A DNA stretch of 64,000 bases from CAYYIS01 sp964470965 (GTDB lineage Bacteria > JAAXHH01 > JABIQT01). The notes under the pieces were generated by a model, which was given only the letters and a program-made list of their open reading frames with translations, was not told the DNA's origin and ran no database searches. Shown here piece after piece: positions 35,544 to 43,717 of the stretch; positions within the stretch are counted from its first letter, which is position 1, and every line of letters starts with the position of its first letter. A program made the translations under genes and the position numbers. Location: the NCBI GenBank assembly GCA_964470965.1, contig CAYYIS010000004.1, forward strand, positions 1 to 64,000, written 5' to 3'.

Positions 35544-35629
35544 CGGAGAGAGTGGGATTCGAACCCACGGTCCACATGGTGGACACACGCTCTCCAGGCG
35601 TGCCGATTCAACCGCTCTCGCATCTCTCC
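35544..35629 (-). tRNA. tRNA-Ser(GGA)
   Basis: Acceptor GGAGAGA/TCTCTCC, anticodon stem CACGC/GCGTG with loop CTGGAGA (anticodon GGA, codons TCC and TCT). A long class II variable arm (GTCCACCATGTGGAC hairpin) is typical of serine tRNAs. Discriminator G; CCA not encoded. Confidence 0.95.
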
Positions 35630-35707
35630 AGAAAACAAGGTGATGAGTGGCATGAATACTCTTTTCGGCCATTATTGCGACCCATCGCTATACACTGCTG
35701 TTACCAA

Positions 35708-35792
<85 letters not shown>

Positions 35793-35844
35793 GGAGCGGG
35801 TGTCAAAGCTATAAAGTTCCAAGTCTCTACAAGACCCGGAACTT

Positions 35845-36324
35845 TTAATAGGACGACTTCGACGCTCCACGGACTGCTCTAAAAAACCTGCGCAGAATCG
35901 ACGCACTCTCGTCGGCCAGAATACCGGTTCTTACCTCGACGCGATGGTTCAATCGTTCGTCCCGGACGATGTCCATCAGAGAACCACAGGCTCCGGTTTT
36001 GGGATCAACCGTTCCGATGACAAGCCGTTGGATCCGAGCCAGAACAATAGCCCCCGCGCACATGGCGCACGGCTCCAGAGTGACGTATAACGTAGCGCCA
36101 GCCAACCGTTCATATCCCAGCGCCGCGCTTGCGTCACGAATCGCATACATTTCGGCATGGGCCGTGGGATCGTGCATGCGTTTTACATGGTTCTGACCAC
36201 GCCCGAGCACGGCACCGTCACTGATTAGCACCGCGCCGACCGGTACATCAGAAGCAACGCCAGCTGCTTCTGCCTCCTGCATTGCAAGAAGCATCCAGTA
36301 CTCATCGGTCTGATTCTTAATCAT
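35845..36324 (-). CDS. tadA: tRNA-specific adenosine deaminase
   Basis: 159 residues from the ATG at 36324. The cytidine/adenosine deaminase zinc site is H56-A-E58 (TAHAEMYAIRDA) and PCAMC at 85-89. TadA converts A34 to inosine in tRNA-Arg(ACG), letting it read CGU, CGC and CGA. The gene begins 16 bases after tRNA-Arg(ACG), its only usual substrate, and both probably share a promoter. Confidence 0.95.
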   Translation of the reverse strand: MIKNQTDEYWMLLAMQEAEAAGVASDVPVGAVLISDGAVLGRGQNHVKRMHDPTAHAEMYAIRDASAALGYERLAGATLYVTLEPCAMCAGAIVLARIQRLVIGTVDPKTGACGSLMDIVRDERLNHRVEVRTGILADESASILRRFFRAVRGASKSSY

Positions 36325-36339
36325 ATCAGACGTATCCAG

Positions 36340-36413
36340 TACGCCCGGAGGGAGTCGAACCCCCAACCTTCTGATCCGTAGTCAGATGCTCTATCCAATT
36401 GAGCTACAGGCGC
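36340..36413 (-). tRNA. tRNA-Arg(ACG)
   Basis: Acceptor GCGCCTG paired with CGGGCGT (two G-U pairs), D-arm GCTCAATTGGATAGAGC, anticodon stem TCTGA/TCAGA with loop CTACGGA (anticodon ACG), T-arm GGGGGTTCGACTCCCTC. Discriminator A; CCA not encoded. A34 is expected to be deaminated to inosine by the adjoining TadA. Confidence 0.94.
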
Positions 36414-36443
36414 ACACTTACGGTATCCGCGAAAGACAAACAA

Positions 36444-36470
36444 AGTATAGGGTTCGCAGGTGTATGTCAA
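36444..36470 (-). promoter_or_regulatory. Promoter of the tRNA-Arg/tadA unit
   Basis: On the minus strand TTGACA (36465-36470) is followed after 15 bases by TATACT (36444-36449); a TACTTT at 17-base spacing is the alternative -10. It ends about 30 bases before the tRNA-Arg 5' end. All genes from here to recR point the same way and may be partly cotranscribed. Confidence 0.5.
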
Positions 36471-36499
36471 GGGAATTTTGGTCGGTAAACAAGAAAGGG

Positions 36500-37060
36500 T
36501 CACGTGTCTGAATTGTCTGTTTCAGCACTCCTTGGAGGACCTGTGTAATCTGATTTTTGTGCACGGTATAATCTGCCCCGAACGACATAACCTTCTGCCG
36601 TATCCCGAATGCGTGAGATCTGCTCTTCGGATACCGATTTGACGATACGGCCGGGCACCCCTAAAACGAGCGAGTTCGCGGGCACTTCCATCCGCTCAGT
36701 GACCAAGGCACCGGCACCAATGATGGAATTCTCTCCAATGCGGGCACCGCTGAGTACGATAGCTCCCATGGATATCAGAACATTATCCTCCACTTCCGCA
36801 CCGTGTACGATAGCCCGGTGGCCTACCGTCACAAAATCGCCTAATACCGTCGGGCAACCGATATCTATATGCACGATTGAACCGTCCTGTATGTTCGTCC
36901 CCCTACCTATGGTAATCGGTTCGATATCGGCCCGAAGAACCACCTGATACCAGATACTGGCGTCCTTGCCGACCGTCACCGCGCCTATGAGATCGGCGCT
37001 TTCAGCGATAAAAGCGGTGGGGTCGATCTCCGGAATGGATTTGAGATATTTGTTGGACAT
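36500..37060 (-). CDS. Gamma-carbonic-anhydrase-like hexapeptide-repeat protein
   Basis: 186 residues. It has left-handed beta-helix hexapeptide repeats from about 20 to 140 (VVLRADIEPITIG, GSIVHIDIG, VGHRAIVHGAEV, VLISMGAIVLSGARIG) followed by a C-terminal helix. Histidines in VHI and GHRAIVHG match the trimer metal site of the YrdA/PaaY/CaiE group. Some members hydrate CO2, others act on thioesters; the substrate is uncertain. The C-terminal 20 residues are polar. It starts 14 bases after the LarA-type gene, in the same operon. Confidence 0.85.
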   Translation of the reverse strand: MSNKYLKSIPEIDPTAFIAESADLIGAVTVGKDASIWYQVVLRADIEPITIGRGTNIQDGSIVHIDIGCPTVLGDFVTVGHRAIVHGAEVEDNVLISMGAIVLSGARIGENSIIGAGALVTERMEVPANSLVLGVPGRIVKSVSEEQISRIRDTAEGYVVRGRLYRAQKSDYTGPPRSAETDNSDT

Positions 37061-37074
37061 GAGATGAACCTGTT

Positions 37075-38361
37075 TTAGAGGGTGTGCCCGTTACGCAATC
37101 GTGGCATCACATACGGACCTTTGGGAACCACCGCAATGGCGGCTTTCGGACCGTGGCGTGCCAGCGCATCGGCTATGCCGGATTCAACGGATGTGGCGGG
37201 GTTGACGAGAAAAGAAGTTACATCCGAAGCGGTGAGGCCGTCCGTAAATAAATAAATATCCGCTTTTTTAAGGGCTTTTATCAGCTCTTCCACCTCCCAT
37301 TGATCGATCGTAAACACACCGGGTTTCTGGATTTCTCTGATGAAAGCGTCGAGGTCTCGGGTACCCCTGAGCAATCGCTCAAAATCCGCACTTCCGACGC
37401 CCTCTGCGCAGCCGGATGCGATGATGACGGTACCGTTTTCCTTTAAGATGTCCAGAACGCCTACCATACCTTTTACGGTCTGATAATACGTCGTGTCGAG
37501 CGGATAACCGGCCGAAGATGTAACGACGATGTCCACTGGTTCATCGAGAAATACCTTCACCATATCCTCGACAAACCCTACCCCCGCCAAATGCGCCTTC
37601 TCCAGTTCGCCGGCGAACACTCCGGTTACCCTGCGCTCCTCATCCATGGATATATTTACAATGAAATCCACACCGGCCATACGGGCAATTGCAAGGGATG
37701 CCTCGTGAAGCGGATTGCCATCCAGAATTCCGTTTGCGGCACTGGGATGTTCCAGGATGCCGGGACCATGCAGCAGCTTGATAGTCTCTGTGCCGACGAG
37801 TCCGGGCGCCACGAGTTTCCGGCCACCGGAATAGCCAGCCATGAAATGGGGCTCAATCAGTCCGGTTAGGATCTTCAGATCGGCGTCGACATATCGTCGG
37901 TCCACATACGCGGGAATACCGGCCGGAGTATCTCCCAAGAATACCTGCTCTTCAGCATTGCGGGCAATATGATTGACAACGTCGTATCGATCGACGACCG
38001 CATCCGAGAGCGTTTCCCGAAGCTGGGATTCGGTCATCGGTTCATGAAGTCCAGTGGCGACGAGTACCGTTATGGCATCGTCCGGAATACCGCACTGTTC
38101 AAGTGTTTCAAAGATGGGAGGCAGGATCACGTCGTGGGGCACCGGCCTGGTGATATCGGAAACCACCACACAGGCATCTTGCCGGTCCCTAGCCAGTTCG
38201 TCCAGCGACACGCTCGCAATTGGTTGTGCGAGTGCGGCCCAAGTTGTCTGCACCGGGTCACCCAGCGGCGGCACCGGTTTCATCGAGAGGACGGCGGCAA
38301 GATTTTGATCAGGGATTTCCACCTCGAGTCCGCCGCGGTCGTAGTCGAGAGTTATCTGCAT
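37075..38361 (-). CDS. larA: Nickel-dependent lactate racemase-family protein (LarA, DUF2088)
   Basis: 428 residues. The LarA active-site residues are all conserved with a small offset: D69 and R72 (SDITRP), H106 (ATGLHEP), H172 (EPHFMAGYSGGRK), K182 and H198. In LarA these bind a nickel-pincer nucleotide and exchange a hydride on 2-hydroxy acids. LarA homologues act on lactate and on various other hydroxy acids and sugar acids. The genes for making the cofactor (larB, larC, larE) are not in the window. The start overlaps the kinase stop by one base. Confidence 0.85.
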   Translation of the reverse strand: MQITLDYDRGGLEVEIPDQNLAAVLSMKPVPPLGDPVQTTWAALAQPIASVSLDELARDRQDACVVVSDITRPVPHDVILPPIFETLEQCGIPDDAITVLVATGLHEPMTESQLRETLSDAVVDRYDVVNHIARNAEEQVFLGDTPAGIPAYVDRRYVDADLKILTGLIEPHFMAGYSGGRKLVAPGLVGTETIKLLHGPGILEHPSAANGILDGNPLHEASLAIARMAGVDFIVNISMDEERRVTGVFAGELEKAHLAGVGFVEDMVKVFLDEPVDIVVTSSAGYPLDTTYYQTVKGMVGVLDILKENGTVIIASGCAEGVGSADFERLLRGTRDLDAFIREIQKPGVFTIDQWEVEELIKALKKADIYLFTDGLTASDVTSFLVNPATSVESGIADALARHGPKAAIAVVPKGPYVMPRLRNGHTL

Positions 38362-39341
38362 CAGCCCTTGCCCTCTATTTTCACACCTGGATTCGGCATC
38401 GGTTTCATGATTGATTTTGTACCGGCATTTTGCAGTTTTACTATCAATCCATCCGGGTCCGGATGGAGCACGATGACTGTTCCACCACTGCCAGCGAGCT
38501 TGGCACCCAGAGCGCCATGGTCACGGGCGAACTGGATCATTTGATCATCTTCGGGGCTGGAGCCGCCCAAGGCGCTTGAAATGCGATGATTTTCGTTCAT
38601 CATGGGTCCAAGGTCTTCCCATCGTCCGTTCAAAACCGCCCGCTTGCCTTCTCTTGCCAGGGCCTCCACTTCATGATACGCTTCGATTACTTCCCGGTCC
38701 CCTTCGAGCCATCGTTCCCGGATAGGCCTGTGAACTTTGCCCGACACCTTGCGGGCTTCCGTATTCACCAACACGAGCGGCACATAGGGAACATAGGACA
38801 TCAATGGTTCGATGGTGGCCAGAGGGTCCGAGCCGAATTCCTGGTGGAATTCCTTCCCCCTGAAATCCATATAATTCAAGCCCCCAAACGTGCACATGTA
38901 CGCATCCTGATACCCGCAGAATACGCCAAGGTACCGATATTCTATCATCCGCGCCAGTTCCGCCAGATGGTAAAGGGAATAGCGTTTTCCGCGGTACGTC
39001 GATATCGCAGAAAGGGTAGCGACAAGCAGAGAGGTGGACCCGGACAACCCAGCCTGAAACGGGATGTCGGTCTTCCATGAGATGCACACTTTGAGATCGG
39101 TGGCGTTCGTACCGGTCAAAACCGCTCTGGCAATATCGAAATGATCCCCCTGGAGTTCGAATTCATCAGGGGAGGCGAGAATACGCTGGTCTCCGTCTGT
39201 TTCAAGTATGAGACGATCAGATTCCCTCAAGAAAACGGTTGCGCGTTCCAGGAGAGAACACGATATCACACTGCCACCGTACATATCGGTCGGATTACCA
39301 ATAATCCCGGCACGCCCGGGTGCTGAACATGTCAATCCCAT
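38361..39341 (-). CDS. GHMP kinase, glucuronokinase-like
   Basis: 326 residues. The N-terminal signature is PGRAGIIGNPTDMYGG (8-23), the ATP-binding loop is GLSGSTSLL (98-106) and the C-terminal motif is KLAGSGGTVIVLH. SGKVH at 200-204 followed by RERWLEGD, and then a helix with EVEALAREGKRAVLN, closely resemble plant glucuronokinase. That enzyme makes glucuronate-1-phosphate. The next gene upstream (galU-like) could form the nucleotide sugar. Heptose- or fucose-kinase functions are the alternatives. Operonic with larA. Confidence 0.78.
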   Translation of the reverse strand: MGLTCSAPGRAGIIGNPTDMYGGSVISCSLLERATVFLRESDRLILETDGDQRILASPDEFELQGDHFDIARAVLTGTNATDLKVCISWKTDIPFQAGLSGSTSLLVATLSAISTYRGKRYSLYHLAELARMIEYRYLGVFCGYQDAYMCTFGGLNYMDFRGKEFHQEFGSDPLATIEPLMSYVPYVPLVLVNTEARKVSGKVHRPIRERWLEGDREVIEAYHEVEALAREGKRAVLNGRWEDLGPMMNENHRISSALGGSSPEDDQMIQFARDHGALGAKLAGSGGTVIVLHPDPDGLIVKLQNAGTKSIMKPMPNPGVKIEGKG

Positions 39342-39660
39342 CGAGTTTCCTCAAGTATTTGCCGTCTCGGCTAACGGTTGCCGCCCATTCCGAACGGTAG
39401 CTCCTGTCTTCTTCGCTGACACAGTCGCCGCTCAGAAACAAAACCGGAACCCGCCCGCGTTGGTCACGAGTGTTTCTGTAAAACCAGGTCCAGCTGTACC
39501 GAATCGGCCTGCTTCAGCCCCTTGTCCCCATTCGTGGCACAGACTATCTAATATCCAGTACTCCGTAGAGTCTCTTAAGACAAAGGAAGGTTCTCAGGCC
39601 GGCTAACGACCACAAATACTTTAGTGGCACATCTTAATTTACACGTATAATTTCAAAGCG
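39342..39660. other. 319-base gap between galU and the GHMP kinase
   Basis: No protein-like frame, RNA gene, hairpin terminator or convincing minus-strand promoter was recognised. A TATAAT-like hexamer near 39644 faces the wrong way for the neighbouring genes. The stretch probably holds the kinase leader and control sequences not recognisable by eye. Confidence 0.4.
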
Positions 39661-40530
39661 TCACAGAAGATTTTTCAAATAGGATCTGAATGCGGGGCCG
39701 TCCTGTTCATCCGCCAGCGCCAAATCCACGCAGGCTTCCCAGTATGTGAGAGGACTGCCGATATCGTAACGCCGGCAGCCTGATCCCAGGTTCACGCACC
39801 ACACCGGCAAACCGTCCTGAAGCATCGTTTTTATGGCATCCACCAGCCAGACCTCGCCACCGTGACCGGGCTGCGTGCGATCCAGTGCCGGTATAATGTC
39901 CGGCGCACAGAGATATCGTGCCGAGACTGCAAAACGGCTTGGTGCGGACGCCTGATCCGGCTTTTCGACGATATCATCTATTGGAAACACATCATTCGAA
40001 TCCCCCACGGGGTGTACGATGCCGTAACGGGAAACCTTTTCCAACGGCACCTCTTCCACCGCTATCGTACAGGCCGCGTTATTACGCTGATGGGTCTCAA
40101 TCATCCGCTGCACAACATTTCTGCCGGCCGAACAGCGGATGATGGCATCACCCCAGGCCATCACGGCATGATCGGATCCTATGAACGATCGGGCCAACCG
40201 TACTGCATCACCGTTTCCGGCCGGCATGCTCTGACGGATCATCGTAAAGGATACACCGGGGAAACGCAGGTCGTTTGCCAGGTCAACCCGGTTTGATGCC
40301 ACCAGTTTTTCTTCGAGGGCCGGATCAGGATCAAAATAATCCTCTATGGACCGTTTATGCCGCGATGTGATAAAGAGGATCTCATTTATACCCGCCTCTG
40401 TCAATTCATCGACGACATGATGCAAGGTCGGTTTTCTGCCTACCGGGAGCATTTCTTTCGGTAGTGATTTCGTCAACGGAAGCAGTCTTGAACCTAGACC
40501 GGCTACCGGAACAACAGCTTTGTGAATCAT
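39661..40530 (-). CDS. galU: UTP-glucose-1-phosphate uridylyltransferase-like protein
   Basis: 289 residues. The nucleotidyltransferase signature PVAGLGSRLLPLTKSLPKEMLPV is split over residues 8-30, and VEKPDQA near 192 and the glycine-rich C-terminus match GalU. It makes UDP-glucose from UTP and glucose-1-phosphate, supplying polysaccharide synthesis. Placed downstream of the PfkB gene and upstream of a glucuronokinase-like gene, so a glucuronate-1-phosphate substrate is also conceivable. Confidence 0.9.
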   Translation of the reverse strand: MIHKAVVPVAGLGSRLLPLTKSLPKEMLPVGRKPTLHHVVDELTEAGINEILFITSRHKRSIEDYFDPDPALEEKLVASNRVDLANDLRFPGVSFTMIRQSMPAGNGDAVRLARSFIGSDHAVMAWGDAIIRCSAGRNVVQRMIETHQRNNAACTIAVEEVPLEKVSRYGIVHPVGDSNDVFPIDDIVEKPDQASAPSRFAVSARYLCAPDIIPALDRTQPGHGGEVWLVDAIKTMLQDGLPVWCVNLGSGCRRYDIGSPLTYWEACVDLALADEQDGPAFRSYLKNLL

Positions 40531-40598
40531 CTAGTATCCTGTCGCACTGATAAATCAGCCCTTAGCGCCCCGGCGGATTGTTTACGGCTGTGCCGAAG

Positions 40599-41585
40599 TC
40601 ATCTTTGAAGCTTAGCACCGGTTCCGCTGAATTGAGCGGTAATCTCTTCTTCCGTTATCCAGAGAAGATTACCGGGCACGGAGTGGGAAAGAGCGGCAGC
40701 CGCATTGCCATAACGGAGACCGATAGCAGCGCCTTCCGTAAGATATCCGTACAGAAAACCACCCGCAAATGCACCGAAGGCGCCGGCTGCATCAATTACT
40801 TCCAAATCATAAGGGCGGTCATGGAATAATTGATCCTCCACGGCCACACCCTGCCATGTCCCGACCCTTGGGGAGACCAGCCTGCCCTCCCCAACAGCGA
40901 CCACGGAGCCCAAGAATTTCTCTTTCAGAAAGGCAGCCTGATCTTTCAGAACATTCGCCCCGTCGCTGATACATTCGGCAGAAGCGCTTGTTATGATGAC
41001 GATATCCGCTTCTCTTGCGATAGACATCACACGCTTCCGCTCGTCCTCTGTGCAGACCGTAAATGTATCGTCCACGCAAACACAGACTTGGCACCCTGCG
41101 TCATGGGCTTCCGAGAAACCCGCTTCCAACGATGCCATAGAATCGGGAAAACGTATTGGGACTGCGCTGTCTATATGCAGCAGACGGCTGGCCCGCAAAG
41201 CCGACCAGTCCAAACTTGCCAGTGTTTCTGCGAACCCGGTTGCCTCCCGGTCCTCCGTCAGGCTGGATGTTCGAGGCGCGCTGCCTGGTTCGGTGTAAGT
41301 CAAGCCGACCCGCCCGTCTTTCATCCACCGGACCCAAGATGTATCCACACCCTGTTCCCTGGCTTTGTTAACAATTTTTCTTCCGAGTGCGTTTTCTGTC
41401 AGTGCCGACAGCCAGGCGGCACGTAGTCCGAACCGGCTCATGACGACTGCAATTTCTAAGGCTTCCCCTGCGACATGGATATCTAATGTGTCTGCCTGCT
41501 CAAGCCGTTCGTATCGTGATGTCGAAAGCCGCAACAGACCTTCCCCGAACGTTAAAATGTCATACCGGTGAGAAGAGGAAGGCAT
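40599..41585 (-). CDS. PfkB/ribokinase-fold protein lacking the catalytic Asp
   Basis: 328 residues with the ribokinase fold: FGEGLLRLS (13-21) at the start, then EVIDAAGAFGAFAGGFLYGYL at the end of the fold. In active PfkB kinases the motif is DTxGAGDxF, whose last Asp is the catalytic base. Here it is D265-A-A-G-A-F-G271-A-F273, so the base is glycine and the preceding glycine is phenylalanine. The N-terminal substrate motif GGxxxNVA is also changed (GEALEIAVVM). The overall design resembles 2-keto-3-deoxygluconate kinases. Probably not a normal kinase; a binding or regulatory role is possible. Confidence 0.8.
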   Translation of the reverse strand: MPSSSHRYDILTFGEGLLRLSTSRYERLEQADTLDIHVAGEALEIAVVMSRFGLRAAWLSALTENALGRKIVNKAREQGVDTSWVRWMKDGRVGLTYTEPGSAPRTSSLTEDREATGFAETLASLDWSALRASRLLHIDSAVPIRFPDSMASLEAGFSEAHDAGCQVCVCVDDTFTVCTEDERKRVMSIAREADIVIITSASAECISDGANVLKDQAAFLKEKFLGSVVAVGEGRLVSPRVGTWQGVAVEDQLFHDRPYDLEVIDAAGAFGAFAGGFLYGYLTEGAAIGLRYGNAAAALSHSVPGNLLWITEEEITAQFSGTGAKLQR

Positions 41586-41604
41586 AGTACTCCAAAGAAT
41601 CCGG

Positions 41605-42387
41605 CTACAAAGAGAGCCGTTCTGCCGTATCGATTATCCTATCAAGTTCCCCGTGATCCAGACTACCATCCGCCTCGGCCCGAACAAAAAGGTTCACGAT
41701 GGTATTCACGTCCCGCACGTTAGCGCGGCCGGTTATCATGGATTTAGCAAATTCCCGCGCCACCGCACGCGCCCTTGTATCGTCGTAACCGGTCGGTATC
41801 ATACCTTGTATGCGTTCCTGTAATCCGGAATTCCGTGCTTTCTGGAACAGAGTCATCAACTCACCCGGATTCAGATTTCCGTCTGCCCGTGCCATCTCTA
41901 CTTCGGCCATCAAAGCCCTGAGCTCCCAACCGACGCCGGTCCCCGTTCGGTTAAGAGAGGCTGATCCGCTGGAGGCACCACTCCCATCTGCTGCGGGCTC
42001 GAGCGCTTTTTCGATGACGACATCCATAATTCCTGCCCTGTCTGCAAGATCCAGCATATTGCGGGCTTCCTGCTGATCGAGTTGGCCGTCACCACTGGCT
42101 TTCATGTACATCTGTCCGAGTTCGAGTATATCACGGGGCTTCGCTTTTCCCTCTTTCAGTGCTTCCATCGCCGCTTCGGTGAGGAACTCGGCACCTTCAA
42201 GGCTGCTAGCGAACGACACCGTGGTATTTTCCTCCTGCTCCTCTCCTCCCCACGGAAACGCTTCATTCGCCAGGATCTGAACCTTATCCCAGAAACGGCC
42301 AAAATCCACAAAACCAACCACGGCCACCCCTACGGCTGTGATCGTGAAGAAAATAAACAGGATTAGAAATCCGCGCGCTTTTCCCAT
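41605..42387 (-). CDS. Membrane-anchored protein with three DGxLxxxE repeats, unknown function
   Basis: 260 residues, family not recognised. One N-terminal membrane segment (7-27) is followed by an acidic linker and then three similar motifs: GDGQLDQQEA, ADGNLNPGEL and ADGSLDHGEL. These resemble degenerate EF-hand loops, or the ADGxIxxxE helices of TerB-like proteins. They keep the D-G and the final E but lack the first canonical Asp. The middle linker is Gly/Ser/Ala rich. It lies 81 bases after recO in the same direction. Calcium binding is only a possibility. Confidence 0.6.
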   Translation of the reverse strand: MGKARGFLILFIFFTITAVGVAVVGFVDFGRFWDKVQILANEAFPWGGEEQEENTTVSFASSLEGAEFLTEAAMEALKEGKAKPRDILELGQMYMKASGDGQLDQQEARNMLDLADRAGIMDVVIEKALEPAADGSGASSGSASLNRTGTGVGWELRALMAEVEMARADGNLNPGELMTLFQKARNSGLQERIQGMIPTGYDDTRARAVAREFAKSMITGRANVRDVNTIVNLFVRAEADGSLDHGELDRIIDTAERLSL

Positions 42388-42468
42388 AATAACCTGCTGT
42401 TGCTCCGCCCGGTAGGTCGGATATAACCGCCTGGTCTACCCGACGGCATGACCGATGCCTATAGACTC

Positions 42469-43266
42469 CTACTCGGAAACGGTATTCTGAACCGATGTTT
42501 GATTGGAATCCAATGACTTTAAAAACTTCAGTGACTTCAGCTCTCTAGCGCCTTCCATATGATAAAGGTAAAAAGAACGAATGACCCGTGTGATCTCCTG
42601 TCTGGAGAGATAGGACGGCCTTAGCCGGGCGAGCCGGTCCATTGGAAGATGTTGAATCCGCGCCATCAACTTTACCGTACCCATGGAAATGGCGATCGCA
42701 CTGGTATCCTGTGCGAAGCAAGGGGCGCACAACGCGCCGCCCAGAGAGGGACTGAATCGTACATCGCCTTCTTCGAGCGGGTGATCACAGGTGGCGCATC
42801 TCAGAAATTGCGGCGCGTATCCGAAGCTCGTCGCGAATCGCAGCTGGAATCCCCAGAATAGAACTTCACCTGCTTCCGGTGGCTGTCTGTTGAGCCCACC
42901 CAGTGTCTGAAGGATGAGATCGAACAGTTCAATACTCGGTTCTTCACCGATGATCAGACAATTAACCAGCTCAGACACCGCTCCCGCGTAGGACATCCGC
43001 AACAGGTCTTCGCTCAGATATCTGAATGAACCGACCACCTCAAGCTGATTGAGCGTCTGAAGATCACGATGTTCCTTACGCCGGAACGTAATGGAGATGT
43101 GTGTGAACGGTTCAAGCGCCGACGAACGCTGAGTTTTTGATTTTCGGGCGCCCCGGGCTACCAGTTTGATCTTGCCATATTCCCGTGTATAGACCGTGAC
43201 AAGGAGACTAGAGTCTCCCATCACATATCGGTTCAGAACGATTGCATCGGTTTGGCAGATCGACAT
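42469..43266 (-). CDS. recO: DNA repair protein RecO
   Basis: 265 residues. The N-terminal OB fold opens QTDAIVLNRYVMGDSSLLVTVYT, followed by a helical part and a zinc-binding C-terminal region with C157, C160, C180 and C183 (CATC, then CAPC). RecO with RecR displaces SSB and loads RecA; recR is encoded at 32201. It lies between the FtsB/DivIC-like gene and the DGxLxxxE protein gene. Confidence 0.93.
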   Translation of the reverse strand: MSICQTDAIVLNRYVMGDSSLLVTVYTREYGKIKLVARGARKSKTQRSSALEPFTHISITFRRKEHRDLQTLNQLEVVGSFRYLSEDLLRMSYAGAVSELVNCLIIGEEPSIELFDLILQTLGGLNRQPPEAGEVLFWGFQLRFATSFGYAPQFLRCATCDHPLEEGDVRFSPSLGGALCAPCFAQDTSAIAISMGTVKLMARIQHLPMDRLARLRPSYLSRQEITRVIRSFYLYHMEGARELKSLKFLKSLDSNQTSVQNTVSE

Positions 43267-43287
43267 ATGAGTCTTTCACCGGACCTT

Positions 43288-43701
43288 TCATTGCCCGCTG
43301 TCCGTCTCTTCCACTTTCTTTTGGTCGTCTTCGAAACGGAACACCATCTCGCCGTCGCGTACCATACCATACTCTTCCCGGGCCTTTCGCTCTATTTTCA
43401 AGCGCAGTTTCGGATCGATTTCCGGATCTTTTTCGAGCACCTCCAGCTCATCAATCAGATCAAGCCTTCGGGCTTCGAGCCTGCTCACCTCACGCTCCAG
43501 GTCTGTCTTCCGCTGTTTCAGTCCCCACATACTGTACCAACCGTAATTGCCTCCGACATACACGTAAGCAAATGCGATCAGGAGGACCCCAATAAGAAAC
43601 CATTTGAACGGTGTGCGGCCGAATTTTGAACGTTTGCGACGCCGTGGTGGCGACGGAGGAAGAGATTTCGAGGTGAAGCCGGTGGCCCTGAATCCGGACA
43701 T
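43288..43701 (-). CDS. FtsB/DivIC family cell-division protein
   Basis: 137 residues in septum-formation-initiator layout: a basic cytoplasmic N-terminus (to 32), one membrane segment (33-51), a coiled coil (about 60-92) and the family C-terminal ERKAREEYGMVRDGEMVF. It would join FtsL and FtsQ/DivIB in the divisome. Found directly downstream of enolase, the same neighbourhood as in E. coli and many other bacteria (eno-ftsB). Confidence 0.9.
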   Translation of the reverse strand: MSGFRATGFTSKSLPPSPPRRRKRSKFGRTPFKWFLIGVLLIAFAYVYVGGNYGWYSMWGLKQRKTDLEREVSRLEARRLDLIDELEVLEKDPEIDPKLRLKIERKAREEYGMVRDGEMVFRFEDDQKKVEETDSGQ

Positions 43702-43717
43702 CGCTGTTCTCCTGTTG

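Noticed and set aside
39208..39606. A 132-codon plus-strand frame over the GHMP kinase start and the gap
   Set aside because: Half lies antisense to the kinase; no ribosome-binding site or motif.
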